DNA of 64,000 nt from GCA-002050365 sp964237235 (lineage in GTDB: Bacteria; Acidobacteriota; Blastocatellia; Pyrinomonadales; Pyrinomonadaceae), in contig CAXSGY010000005.1 in NCBI GenBank assembly GCA_964237235.1, forward strand, positions 124,001-188,000, written 5' to 3'. Below the pieces are notes generated by a model, which was not told the DNA's origin, made no database searches, and worked only from the letters and a program-made list of their open reading frames with translations. The position numbers were made by a program, and so were the translations under genes. Below, one piece after another: positions 17,564 to 26,582 of this stretch. The first letter of the stretch is position 1, and the number at the start of each line of letters is the position of its first letter.

Positions 17564-20500
17564 CTATTCAAATCTGACCGAAACTATTTTTGAAACGCCC
17601 GCTTCCTGCATCGTTACGCCGTATAAAGCCTTCGCCGCTTCCATCGTCCGCTTGTTGTGCGTGATAACGATAAACTGTGTCTTTTCGGACATTTCGGCGA
17701 TTTTACTGACAAATCTGCCGACGTTCGCGTCATCGAGCGGCGCGTCAACTTCGTCTAATAAACAAAACGGCGCGGGACGATATTGAAAAATCGCCATCAC
17801 CAAAGCAATCGCCGTCATCGCTTTTTCGCCGCCCGAAAGCAGCAGAATATTTTGCAGACGCTTGCCCGGCGGTTGGGCGACAATTTCGATTCCCGACTCT
17901 AAAACGTCTTCGGCTTCGAGCAAAGTCATTTCGCCGCGACCGCCGCCGAAAAGCTCCTGGAAAAATTCGACGAAATTGCGGTTAATTGCATAAAACGCTT
18001 CTTTAAATCGCTCGCGCGAACGCTCTTTTATTTCCTTCAAAGCCGCTTCCGCCGCCAGGATGCCGTCAACGATGTCTTGCCGCTGCGCCGTCAAAAACGT
18101 CAAACGCTCTTCGGTTTCGGTTAATTCTTCGAGCGCGAGCATATTAATCGCGCCGAAATTTTCGATTTTATCGCGCAAACTTTCTAAATCTTCGCGCGCT
18201 TGTTCCGCGTCAAATTCTTCGGGCGTTTCCTCAATTTCGACCAGTTCGGCGAGCGGCATATTCAATTCGGAAACGCATTTTTCGTGCAAATTTTTCAAAC
18301 GTGTCACCGTTTCCGCCTGTTTGATTTCGACGGCGGCGCGTTCGTTTCTCGCCTCGGCTGATTTTTTATTCAATTCGGCGAGTTCCGAAGACATCTGATC
18401 CGCCGTTTCCCTTGCAAATTTTAGATGCGCCGACTGCGCGGCAAGTTCGTTCTGCTCGCCCGTCTCCTCTTCGGTCGAAACGGCGATTTGTTGCTCGATT
18501 GCTCCGATTGAATTTTCCAAACCCGCTGTTTTGTTTTCGATTTCGACGATCTCCAGACTCTGGCGCGTTAATCTCGACGCGAGTTCGCTGTCTTCGTTTT
18601 CGACGCGCCGCAGAGCCGCCTGCGCCGAACGCCGCCGTTCGTTGGCAGTCGCGGCGGTGGTTCTTTTTTCATTCAGAACGGCGTTTTCGGCGTTTAATTT
18701 TTCGCGCGCTTCGGATAATTTCTGCGCGATTCGCGCCGAATTCTTCGACGCTTCGGTTCGCGCCTTTGCCGCTAGATCGGCGTTGCGTTGCGCGTCTTTT
18801 TGTTTTGAAACGGTTTCGGCAAACTCGGTTTCGATTTGCGCCGATTCTTCGCCGACGACTCGTTTGTGCCGTTCGGCGCGCTCGATTTCAACCGCGAGTG
18901 ACTGCGCCTGAATTTCGATTGATAAAAGCTCGCGCTCGGCTTTGACGATGAACGACTGCAAATCAACTAATTTGTCTTCGCGTTCGGCTAAAACTTCGCG
19001 CGCCTTGTCCGCTTGCGACGCGGCTTTTTCGATTTGATTGTTTAATTTTTCAGCCGCGCTTGCGAGTTCCCGCAATTCGCGCTTAAAAGCAAGCAGCGAC
19101 GTATTTTTTTCGTTGGAATTCGTTTTTCCGCCGACGAAAAGTTTTTCGCCGAACGCGAAATCGCCGTCGAGCGTGACGAAAGCGTCAATCGTTTTCGAGA
19201 CGGTTTTTTCCAGATCGCCGACGACCGCCGCCGCCATTTCGCGCTCGAAAACCTGCGCCAGAACCGCTTTGATTTCATCAGCCGCGCCGATAAAATCCGT
19301 AATCAAGTTTTTCGATTTGTTCTTTGAACCTTGAACCTTGAACTTTGAACCTTGAACCACCAATACGGCGACGCGACCGAGATTGTTTTCGTTGACGAAA
19401 CGCAAAGTTTTCTGCGCGTCCGTTTTCGATTCGACCAGAATCGCCTGCAAATAATTGCCGAATAAATTTTCGACGGCTTTTTCCGCCTGCTCGTCAACGT
19501 CTAATTTATCGGCTAAAATCCCGACGAATTTCACGCCGATTCGTTTTTGCTCGGCGAACAATTTCTGCACGGTCGGCGCGTAAATCGTTTTGCGTTCTTC
19601 AAGCTCCTGCAAAGTGTCGAGCCGGTGACGTTTTCTATTAAATTCGTCGCGTAAATCGCGCAGAGCGTTTTCCTTTTCCTGCAAAGCGATGCGCGCCTGG
19701 TTCGATTTTTCGACGATTTCACGCCGCTCTCCGTTTAAGTTTTCGAGTTTGGCGCGCTCTTTGGCGAGCGTCGCGTCAAGCTGCGCGGCTTCTTTCTGAC
19801 GTTCGACGAGAGTTTCGGCGGCGCGTTCGCCTTCGCGCCGCAAGCCTTCCGATCTTTCCTTCAAACGCTCGCCGTTCGCTTCGAGCTGGCGGGCAATTTC
19901 GGTCAAACGCTCGAACGCCGCCGTGTGTTTGAGAATTTCGGCGCGGATCGCTTCAAGCTCGATTTCGATGCCGTTTAAGTCGGCAAATTTCGATTGATAC
20001 TTTTTCTCGGCTTCGCTTAATTCCGTTTCGGCGCGTTCGGCGGCGGCGCGTTCCTTTTGGTCGTCTTTTTTCAATCGCTCGACTTCGGTTTTTAAAAGTT
20101 TGGAACGCTGCTCGATTGCCTCGGTTTCACCTCTGAGCGCGGCGGAACGCTGTTTGAGATTGGCGATTTGTTCCTGCTGATAAAATTTTTCGCGCAAATT
20201 GCGGTCGCGCGTGAGAGCATTTTCCGAATGCCTGGCTCTGATTTGCGCCAGATTTTCTTCGGCTTCCCGCGCCGTTTTCGTCGCTTCCCGAAAAGCGTCG
20301 TCCTTCTCCGACACTTCCCAGAAAACGCCGCGCTCGGTCTTTTGCGCTTCACTGAATTTTGCATCCAAATCTTCAATCAAGGCGGACAAAATTTTGCCTT
20401 CGGCGGAAAAAGTCTGCCGCTGAAGCGTTCTGAATTCTTCGCGCAAAATTTTATAGCGGCGCGTTTTGGCAGCCTGGCGGCGCAAAGAATTTGCCTGTTT

Positions 20501-21343
20501 GTCAATTTCCGAAACGATGTCGGTGATGCGGCTCAAGTTTGTTTTCGCCGTCTCGAGCCGCGTTTCGGCGGCGCGCTGGCGCGTGCGAAATTTGGAAATT
20601 CCGGCGGCTTCTTCGATCAAATTGCGGCGGTCGGACGGCTTCGCCGACAAAATCTGCCCGATGCGCCCTTGTTCGATCAAAGCGTAATGCGCGCCCGACA
20701 AACCGGTTCCGGCGAACAAATCCTGGATGTCGCGCAGACGGCAGGTTTTGCCGTTCAAAAGATATTCGCTCTCGCCCGATAAATATAAACGGCGCGTGAC
20801 CGAAACGGCTTCGCCGGGCGCGAAATCGAGCGCGAGCGCGCGCGGTTTCCAATGGCGTTTGGTTTTGATTTTCGTCTGAACCGTTTGAATCGAACCGACC
20901 TGCGCGGCTTGCGCCTGTTCGATTTCTTCGGTTTGAATTTCGCTGCCCGCTTCGCCGTCAAGAGCAGATCGCCCCGCTTCAATCGCGTCCAAATCAATCG
21001 CTTTTTCATCCAAAATGCCGAGATTTTCGTCTATGTCTTCGAGTTCGTCTTCTTCCGCCGAGTCCATAAACGTCTCGTCGCGGACGAGATGCAGAACGAC
21101 TTCCGCCATTCCCGAAGCCTTGCGTTTGCTCGTGCCTTGAAAAACGACATCTTTCATCTCTTCGCCGCGCAGAGATTTAGCTTTCTGTTCGCCTAAAACC
21201 CAAGCGATACAGTCACTTACATTACTTTTACCGCACCCGTTCGGACCAACAACGGCGGTAATTCCGCTGCCGGTAAAGACAATTTCAGTGTAATCGGCGA
21301 AAGATTTGAATCCGGTAATTTCGAGACGCTGGAGTTTGAACAT
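17564..21343 (-). CDS. smc: Chromosome segregation ATPase SMC
   Basis: A 1259-residue condensin subunit. The N-terminal head has Walker A GPNGCGKSNVSDCIAWVLGEQ-like sequence at about residue 35, then a long arginine/glutamate coiled coil, a hinge domain near 540-690, the returning coil, and the C-terminal head with the ABC signature LLSGGEKAMTAIAL and Walker B CLLDEVDAPLDD. Two oddities are visible: an acidic, low-complexity insertion at about 90-160 in the N-terminal head, and a Lys/Gln/Ser insertion at about 665-680 in the hinge region (VQGSKFKVQGSKNKSK) encoded by a repeated DNA unit found elsewhere between genes. Confidence 0.95.
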   Translation of the reverse strand: MFKLQRLEITGFKSFADYTEIVFTGSGITAVVGPNGCGKSNVSDCIAWVLGEQKAKSLRGEEMKDVVFQGTSKRKASGMAEVVLHLVRDETFMDSAEEDELEDIDENLGILDEKAIDLDAIEAGRSALDGEAGSEIQTEEIEQAQAAQVGSIQTVQTKIKTKRHWKPRALALDFAPGEAVSVTRRLYLSGESEYLLNGKTCRLRDIQDLFAGTGLSGAHYALIEQGRIGQILSAKPSDRRNLIEEAAGISKFRTRQRAAETRLETAKTNLSRITDIVSEIDKQANSLRRQAAKTRRYKILREEFRTLQRQTFSAEGKILSALIEDLDAKFSEAQKTERGVFWEVSEKDDAFREATKTAREAEENLAQIRARHSENALTRDRNLREKFYQQEQIANLKQRSAALRGETEAIEQRSKLLKTEVERLKKDDQKERAAAERAETELSEAEKKYQSKFADLNGIEIELEAIRAEILKHTAAFERLTEIARQLEANGERLKERSEGLRREGERAAETLVERQKEAAQLDATLAKERAKLENLNGERREIVEKSNQARIALQEKENALRDLRDEFNRKRHRLDTLQELEERKTIYAPTVQKLFAEQKRIGVKFVGILADKLDVDEQAEKAVENLFGNYLQAILVESKTDAQKTLRFVNENNLGRVAVLVVQGSKFKVQGSKNKSKNLITDFIGAADEIKAVLAQVFEREMAAAVVGDLEKTVSKTIDAFVTLDGDFAFGEKLFVGGKTNSNEKNTSLLAFKRELRELASAAEKLNNQIEKAASQADKAREVLAEREDKLVDLQSFIVKAERELLSIEIQAQSLAVEIERAERHKRVVGEESAQIETEFAETVSKQKDAQRNADLAAKARTEASKNSARIAQKLSEAREKLNAENAVLNEKRTTAATANERRRSAQAALRRVENEDSELASRLTRQSLEIVEIENKTAGLENSIGAIEQQIAVSTEEETGEQNELAAQSAHLKFARETADQMSSELAELNKKSAEARNERAAVEIKQAETVTRLKNLHEKCVSELNMPLAELVEIEETPEEFDAEQAREDLESLRDKIENFGAINMLALEELTETEERLTFLTAQRQDIVDGILAAEAALKEIKERSRERFKEAFYAINRNFVEFFQELFGGGRGEMTLLEAEDVLESGIEIVAQPPGKRLQNILLLSGGEKAMTAIALVMAIFQYRPAPFCLLDEVDAPLDDANVGRFVSKIAEMSEKTQFIVITHNKRTMEAAKALYGVTMQEAGVSKIVSVRFE
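19322..19358. repeat. Tandem TTGAACC-type repeat inserted in frame in smc
   Basis: Four to five tandem copies of a 7-10 base unit (CCTTGAA) on the plus strand lie inside the smc coding sequence and keep its frame. They encode the minus-strand peptide KVQGSKFKVQGSK. The unit is the same as in the hairpin at 10646-10735. Confidence 0.85.
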
Positions 21344-21411
21344 TCTATAGTGTTTTCGGAGAGTTTCAGCACTATATTTTGTTGTTTTGCGGAGTTTAAG
21401 TCAAACAGAGT

Positions 21412-21486
21412 CAATTACGAACTACGAATTACGAATTACGAATACTAAAAACAAATTCGTAATTCGTAATTCGTAATTCGTAATTT
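21412..21486. repeat. Hairpin of ATTACGA units
   Basis: Three to four tandem ATTACGA units at 21412-21443 face four complementary units at 21454-21486 across a 10-base loop. It lies upstream of smc and ends at the stop codon (21487-21489) of the preceding minus-strand gene. It is the same unit family as the outer arms at 16531-16701. Confidence 0.9.
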
Positions 21487-22248
21487 TCAGAGGTCTTCGA
21501 TATTTAAACTCAGCAAGCCCTGTTTTTCGGCGCGTTCGTTGTCGAGTTCGGTCAGCACGTCGAGCAGGAAATTGGTGTTGCTTGCCACCGCGATGACGAC
21601 GGGAAACTCGGTTTCGGAAGTCGTAAATTCAAACGTGCCGCTGTTGAGTTCGATGATTTCACGAAACGCTTTGATGCCGTTGTGCGCGTTGGCTTCGGCA
21701 TCAACGATTTTGCCTTCGTTGAAGGAAACACTCGCTAAATGTAAGTCGGATTTGATAATTAAGAGTCCTGTCATCCGCGAATTTTCGATGACCTGCACGG
21801 CATCGAATATGCCGACGAAGGCGAGATTTCCGGCGAAGGTTACGTCGGTGCGAACTTTCTGCGGCGTTTTGTCGCGGTTGACGGCGAAATCCGGGCGGCG
21901 CGCGCGGCGAATCGCCTCTAATCCGGGCGCGACCGAAATGCGCGGGTCGAGCAGTTTCGCTTCCTGCAGGCGGTCGTAAGCCAAATCGAATTCTTCGCGC
22001 CCGATGTAAAGGCTGACCAACGCCAGACATTGTTTGGCGGCTTCGTCTAAATTTTTCTGCGAAATACAGATTTCGCGCATTTTTTCGCGCAGCGCAATCG
22101 AACGCGGACTGCGCTCCATTGATTCGCGGAGCAGCGAGAAAGCCTTTTCCGGCGATTTGTATTTGACGAAAAGCTCGGCATCGAGCATCACCGATTCGAT
22201 GGAAATTTCCGTGAACGGAACGGCGGATTGTTCTGAAATCTCGTTCAT
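21487..22248 (-). CDS. DUF4388-like regulatory protein with helical repeats
   Basis: A 253-residue cytoplasmic protein. Residues about 20-120 are TPR-like helices (AFSLLRESMERSPRSIALREKMREI, FDLAYDRLQEAKLLD). About 140-245 resembles the DUF4388/PATAN module (FAGNLAFVGIFDAVQVIENSRMTGLLII, ... VSFNEGKIVDAEA, GIKAFREIIELNSGTFEF), a domain found in signalling proteins of deltaproteobacteria and Acidobacteria. ATG at 22248 is preferred to the in-frame TTG at 22266; no clear ribosome site separates them. Likely part of a signalling pathway; partner unknown. Confidence 0.68.
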   Translation of the reverse strand: MNEISEQSAVPFTEISIESVMLDAELFVKYKSPEKAFSLLRESMERSPRSIALREKMREICISQKNLDEAAKQCLALVSLYIGREEFDLAYDRLQEAKLLDPRISVAPGLEAIRRARRPDFAVNRDKTPQKVRTDVTFAGNLAFVGIFDAVQVIENSRMTGLLIIKSDLHLASVSFNEGKIVDAEANAHNGIKAFREIIELNSGTFEFTTSETEFPVVIAVASNTNFLLDVLTELDNERAEKQGLLSLNIEDL

Positions 22249-22343
22249 AAATATTTTTTGGAACAAACTTGTTCAACAATTTAAAATTAACATAATTTAT
22301 GATTACTCGTCATTAAAATTCTCAATACTTGCGAAGTTAAAAA

Positions 22344-22370
22344 GCGCGATTGATTTGCAAACAATCGCGC
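22344..22370 (-). terminator. Intrinsic terminator of the TonB receptor gene
   Basis: On the minus strand GCGCGATTG pairs with CAATCGCGC across a 9-base loop and is followed by TTTTT. It lies about 25 bases past the receptor stop codon. Confidence 0.85.
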
Positions 22371-22395
22371 CTTTATCAAAAGTTATTTTTCCAAA

Positions 22396-25300
22396 TTAAA
22401 AATCGAATCTCATTCCGATCCGAATCGTGCGCTGACGATAAGTTCTGGTCGGAATCAGAAAGTTTTGATAATTTGTCCGCTGCGTCAGCGTCGGAGTCGC
22501 GCCGAGAGCGTTGAAATTGATAAACTCGGAGCCGAAACTGAAAACGGTCGCGTTGAAAATATTGCCGAATTCGATAATCGGTCGCAATTTGAAGCGTTCC
22601 GCAAATTTCCATTCTCTGGTCACGCTCATATCGAAGACGAACAAATTCGGTCCGGTGCCGGCGTTGCGCGGCAGATTTCCGCTGCGCGCGCCAATCGGCG
22701 GCAGCGAAAATTGCGCGGCGAGTTCAATCGGAAACGGTGTTCCCGGATCGCGGAATTTAATATCGCCGGTATTGCCGGTAAAATTCGGTCGGTCGGTGCT
22801 GACATCGTTGAGATTGCGGTCAACGCCGTAACCTAGATTGAAACGTGCCGCGCTGCCCAAACGAAGCAGCGGCGCGAATCTCAATTTACCTACCCACCAA
22901 GGCGTGTCGAGAGTTCCTGACAAAGCGAAGCGGTGTCGTCTGTCCTGCAAAGACCTTGCCCATTCACGACCGAAATCGCCGTTTATTTCGGCGTTCGACG
23001 TATTGTTTAAGCCGTCTTCCTTCGTGCCGGAGAGCGTGTAGGCTGCCCGCAGAGTCATTCCGAAACCGCCGCCGAGCTTTCGGAAACGACTGCGAAGCTC
23101 CAAGATCAATCCCTGATAAAAAGAATTGCCGATGGAAGAAACTCTTTCCGTTTCTTCGAGATTCGGATTCGATCTGAATTTCGCCACCGCCGCCAGAGCG
23201 ATGCCGACCGGCGTTCCGACGGCGTTGCTGGCATCAACGGTCGCGGTTGAAGGCAGCGTGGTCGTGCTGTTGACGCTGTTCAAGTTGACGATGCAGGTAA
23301 CGTTCGCCGTCGTCGAACAAGTTCCGCCGGTCGAAGCCGCCGTTCCGGTCGAATCGTTCGCCGCGCCGAGAACGAAATTATACGTTCTGACGGTTCCGTT
23401 GGTGTTCGTAAATCTGTACGGATTAGCCAGCAAATACGCGGTAAAATCGGCATAACCCGCCGGAACGACGGGCGCGTTCGGATTGAATTCGCGCCATAAA
23501 TTCGCCGTTCGGTTGACGGTGTAATTCGCTTCAAAAACTAACCCTTTGCCGATTTCGCGCTCGAAACCGATGTTGAATTGATAGCTTTCGGGAATTTTCA
23601 AATTCGGGTCAATCGAACGCAGCGGATTGCTCGCGTTCGACGTGTTGTTCAAAAATCCGAGACTCGTCGCACAAGTCGCCGGTGCCGCCGTCGTGCCGCA
23701 GTTTGCCGACGCGATTGCGCTTCTCAAATCCGCGACGGACGCGAAACCTGTCGGAAATTGTTGGGCGATTTTAAGTAGAATTCCGGTGCGCCGCGCGTCG
23801 GTCGCCGAAACGCCGACGGTGTTCGTATCGAATTGAAATAAATTGCCCGAGCTGTTTTGGATAAAATCGCCGACCGTCCGAAGCAGAACGCGATTGTAAA
23901 ATAAACCCGCACCGAAACGCACGACGGTTTTGCCGGTTTTAAACGGATCGTAAGCGATGCCGATTCGCGGACCGACGTTATTATGATCGGAAATCGCCGT
24001 CTCCCTTTCAAAGCGCAATCCGTAACTGACGGTCAGATTGGAAATCGGTTTGAATTCGTCGTTGGCGAAAATTCCCCAATACGTATTTTTGACCGTTATA
24101 TCGGTGCCGAAGTTCTGCCGAAAACGCGACAAAACGTTATTTTGATAATTCAAAACGCTGTTAAAATTAAAGGTTCCCGTCGCATCGCTCAGAGCGATTG
24201 ACTGCGAATTGACGTTTTGCAAATCAAAGCCGGTTTTAATCGTGTGCGAGCCGACGATGTAGGTCAGCGAATCTTGAAACTGTAATCTTCTTTCCTTGCG
24301 GTTGCTGGCAAAACCCGTGTTCGAGCTGGTCGTCGAATTGCCGGCGATCAATGTCTGCACGCCGTTGCTGACCGGATTTCGGTAACTGATTAAAACGACC
24401 GGATCGAACGGGTTATCCGTTTCGTAACTCGGCTTGAAACGCGACCATTGAAAGCGAAATTGATTGACCAATTTCGCGCCAAAAACCTGATTGTCGGTAA
24501 AATTGAAAGCGTCGGTGTTGCTGTTTAGATTTTGCAGCGCGTCTTCGATGCGCGTGATTGATGCGCCTCTCTGACGACGGTTGTTTCTTCTTCCGAACTG
24601 ATAGCCGAACGTCGTCGTGTTGTTTTTGAAAAGCTCGTGGTCAACTCGCGCCGTGACCACATTATTCGTATTCGGTGTCGCCAGCGTCACGCTGTATGGA
24701 GCGACGAATCCCGCCGTCGGCGTTTGACCGTTGACACCGACGCAGGCGGGCGATGTCGAAGTCGTATCGGCATTATCGCAGGTGCGCGTCGTGCCGGTCG
24801 GAGTCGGCAATGTAAAACGCGAATTGGCGACGACGGGAATGTATGTGTCAATCAAAGAAGTGTCGTCGAGCTTATCGCGTTCGTAGGTCACGGAGAAAAA
24901 TGTTTTCCTTCTACCGTTGTAAAAATAAGGCACGACGACCGGACCGCTCAGTGTAAAACCCGGATTATAATCGGTAAAAGGCAGCCGCCCGAGCGGACTT
25001 CGCAAAACGGTTCCGTCGGCGTTGTAAAAAGTCAGATTGTTGTAATAAGTGTTGGCGTTCAGATTGGCATCGCGGAAAAAGAAAAAGGCGCGCCCGCGAA
25101 ATTTTTTCGTTCCCGCGCGGGTGCGCAAATTGACGCGACCGCCCGAAGCGCGTCCGTATTCGGAGGAAAATTGATTGGTGATGACTTGCACTTCCGCGAC
25201 GGATTCGAGCGACGGCTGAAATCGGTCCTGCGCCGAAAGATCGTCGTTGTTGTCCAAACCGTCAATCGTAATGTTGTTCGAATAAGACGCGCCGCCGGAC

Positions 25301-25902
25301 AGGGAAAAATTCCCTTGTTCCGCCGGCGTGCCGCGCGGATCGGCATTGCGGTCTTCGGCTAAATCTCTGGTCGAGAGCGATTCTTCCGCCGTGCCGCCCA
25401 GAGTTAAAACCAAATCGAGGGCGTTGCGCGAGTTGTTCGGAATTTCTTCGATTTCCCGTTCGGTGATCGTTCCGCCGACAATCGTGCGGCTCGTATCAAT
25501 CTGCGCCGAGTCTTCTTCGATGGTGATCGTTTGTTCGGCGACGACGCTGCCCGGCGCGAGCGAAAAATCGAGCCGGACGTTTTGACCGGCGACGGTCTGC
25601 AGATCAATTTTATTCTGCGTGCCGAAATTAGTTTGCGACGCGCTGACTTTGTAAAGTCCGGGTTGTAATTGAACGATGCGGTAACGTCCTTCGTCGTCGG
25701 TCACGACGGTGCGCTCGATGTTGGTTGTGACGAGCGTCGCCGTGACGGACGCGCCGACAATCGGCGCGTTATTCGAATCAACGATTTTGCCGGAAATCGT
25801 TACGGTATCGAGGTCCTGGGCAAACGCGGTCGCGGCGAAAGCGACGACTGCCAGACAAAATGAGCAAAAGACAGGCGCAGTCCTGCTTGAAAGATTTTTC
25901 AT
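22396..25902 (-). CDS. Oar-like TonB-dependent receptor with carboxypeptidase-regulatory domain
   Basis: A 1168-residue outer membrane protein. After a signal peptide (FCLAVVAFAATAFAQ) comes a carboxypeptidase-regulatory/CNA-B-like domain (ISGKIVDSNNAPIVGASVTAT ... DDEGRYRIVQLQPGLYKVS), a plug domain (ALDLVLTLGG, NNITIDGLDNND, VAEVQVITNQFSSEYGRASGG) and a long beta-barrel ending ...RTIRIGMRFDF with a terminal Phe, as barrel-assembly signals require. This is the large receptor class greatly expanded in Acidobacteria, thought to import oligosaccharides or siderophore-like ligands. ATG at 25902 has GGAG 7 bases upstream and is preferred to TTG 25914. No SusD partner is adjacent, so the ligand is unknown. 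Confidence 0.92.
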   Translation of the reverse strand: MKNLSSRTAPVFCSFCLAVVAFAATAFAQDLDTVTISGKIVDSNNAPIVGASVTATLVTTNIERTVVTDDEGRYRIVQLQPGLYKVSASQTNFGTQNKIDLQTVAGQNVRLDFSLAPGSVVAEQTITIEEDSAQIDTSRTIVGGTITEREIEEIPNNSRNALDLVLTLGGTAEESLSTRDLAEDRNADPRGTPAEQGNFSLSGGASYSNNITIDGLDNNDDLSAQDRFQPSLESVAEVQVITNQFSSEYGRASGGRVNLRTRAGTKKFRGRAFFFFRDANLNANTYYNNLTFYNADGTVLRSPLGRLPFTDYNPGFTLSGPVVVPYFYNGRRKTFFSVTYERDKLDDTSLIDTYIPVVANSRFTLPTPTGTTRTCDNADTTSTSPACVGVNGQTPTAGFVAPYSVTLATPNTNNVVTARVDHELFKNNTTTFGYQFGRRNNRRQRGASITRIEDALQNLNSNTDAFNFTDNQVFGAKLVNQFRFQWSRFKPSYETDNPFDPVVLISYRNPVSNGVQTLIAGNSTTSSNTGFASNRKERRLQFQDSLTYIVGSHTIKTGFDLQNVNSQSIALSDATGTFNFNSVLNYQNNVLSRFRQNFGTDITVKNTYWGIFANDEFKPISNLTVSYGLRFERETAISDHNNVGPRIGIAYDPFKTGKTVVRFGAGLFYNRVLLRTVGDFIQNSSGNLFQFDTNTVGVSATDARRTGILLKIAQQFPTGFASVADLRSAIASANCGTTAAPATCATSLGFLNNTSNASNPLRSIDPNLKIPESYQFNIGFEREIGKGLVFEANYTVNRTANLWREFNPNAPVVPAGYADFTAYLLANPYRFTNTNGTVRTYNFVLGAANDSTGTAASTGGTCSTTANVTCIVNLNSVNSTTTLPSTATVDASNAVGTPVGIALAAVAKFRSNPNLEETERVSSIGNSFYQGLILELRSRFRKLGGGFGMTLRAAYTLSGTKEDGLNNTSNAEINGDFGREWARSLQDRRHRFALSGTLDTPWWVGKLRFAPLLRLGSAARFNLGYGVDRNLNDVSTDRPNFTGNTGDIKFRDPGTPFPIELAAQFSLPPIGARSGNLPRNAGTGPNLFVFDMSVTREWKFAERFKLRPIIEFGNIFNATVFSFGSEFINFNALGATPTLTQRTNYQNFLIPTRTYRQRTIRIGMRFDF

Positions 25903-26018
25903 TTTTTTCTCCAATTAAATTTTAGAATGCTTGAGAATTTGGGGTTGGTGTATTCTTACCCAATTCTTTCTAAAATTCAAATCGGAAAAGCGGGTTTGTG
26001 GTTGGATGGACGGTCGGG

Positions 26019-26414
26019 CTATTCTTCGTCGCGGCGGATGATTCTTGTTACGCTGAGGCGCGAAATCGGAATTAAGGCTTCGCGTTCGGAGAGTAAATCG
26101 TTTTGCTGGGCGAATTGCTCGCCGTGTTCGCGCAGATATTCAAAAAAGCGTTCAAATTCGCTCTGCATTTTGTCCATCTTTTCGCGCATATTGAGAATAA
26201 TTTCCACGCCCGCCAGATTTACGCCCAAATCGCGCGTCAGCGATAAAATAATTTCCAGACGCTCGATGTCCGCGTCTTCGTAGAGGCGCGTGTTGCCGTC
26301 CGAGCGCGACGGTTTCAGCAATCCTTCGCGTTCGTAGAGCCGCAAAGTCTGCGGATGAATCTCGAAAAGCTCCGCGACCGCGCTGATTGTGTAAGTTTTA
26401 ATCTTCCTTTTCAT
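26019..26414 (-). CDS. hspR: MerR-family heat-shock repressor HspR
   Basis: A 131-residue regulator. The N-terminal winged helix-turn-helix (AVAELFEIHPQTLRLYEREGL) and the wing (SRSDGNTRLYEDADIERLE) are MerR type. A coiled coil follows (MREKMDKMQSEFERFFEYLREH). There are no metal-binding cysteines. HspR binds HAIR sites (CTTGA-N11-TCAAG) to repress dnaK operons, with DnaK as co-repressor in Streptomyces. The dnaJ-hspR order and the HAIR-like site upstream of dnaK at 30485 support the assignment. Probably autoregulated. Confidence 0.88.
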   Translation of the reverse strand: MKRKIKTYTISAVAELFEIHPQTLRLYEREGLLKPSRSDGNTRLYEDADIERLEIILSLTRDLGVNLAGVEIILNMREKMDKMQSEFERFFEYLREHGEQFAQQNDLLSEREALIPISRLSVTRIIRRDEE

Positions 26415-26424
26415 AACTTGATAG

Positions 26425-26582
26425 TTGGTGGAAAGTTATGGGAAGTTGCGGAAAGTTACAGATAGTTGCAGAGTTAGAAACTCTCCTTTAACTTTCCGGC
26501 ACTTCCTATAACTTCCTGCAACTTCCTGCAACTTCCTGCAACTTCCTGCAACTTCCCATAACTTTCCGCAACTGTCTGTAAC
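26425..26582. repeat. Tandem CTTCCTGCAA repeats with inverted copies
   Basis: The interval from dnaJ to hspR is filled by 10-11 base units: at about 26503-26550 four or more perfect copies of ACTTCCTGCA, flanked by variants (ACTTTCC, ACTTCCC), and on the left the complementary AAGTTGC/AAGTTATGG units at about 26430-26478. It folds as one long imperfect hairpin ending next to the dnaJ stop. It is not a CRISPR: the units are contiguous, with no unique spacers. Confidence 0.88.

Noticed and set aside
24637..25362. 241-residue plus-strand frame across the TonB receptor
   Set aside because: It is the antisense of a well-conserved receptor and its translation is Arg-rich and without motifs.
26425..26582. 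CRISPR array
   Set aside because: The repeated units are about 10 bases, contiguous, and lack unique spacers; no cas gene is near.
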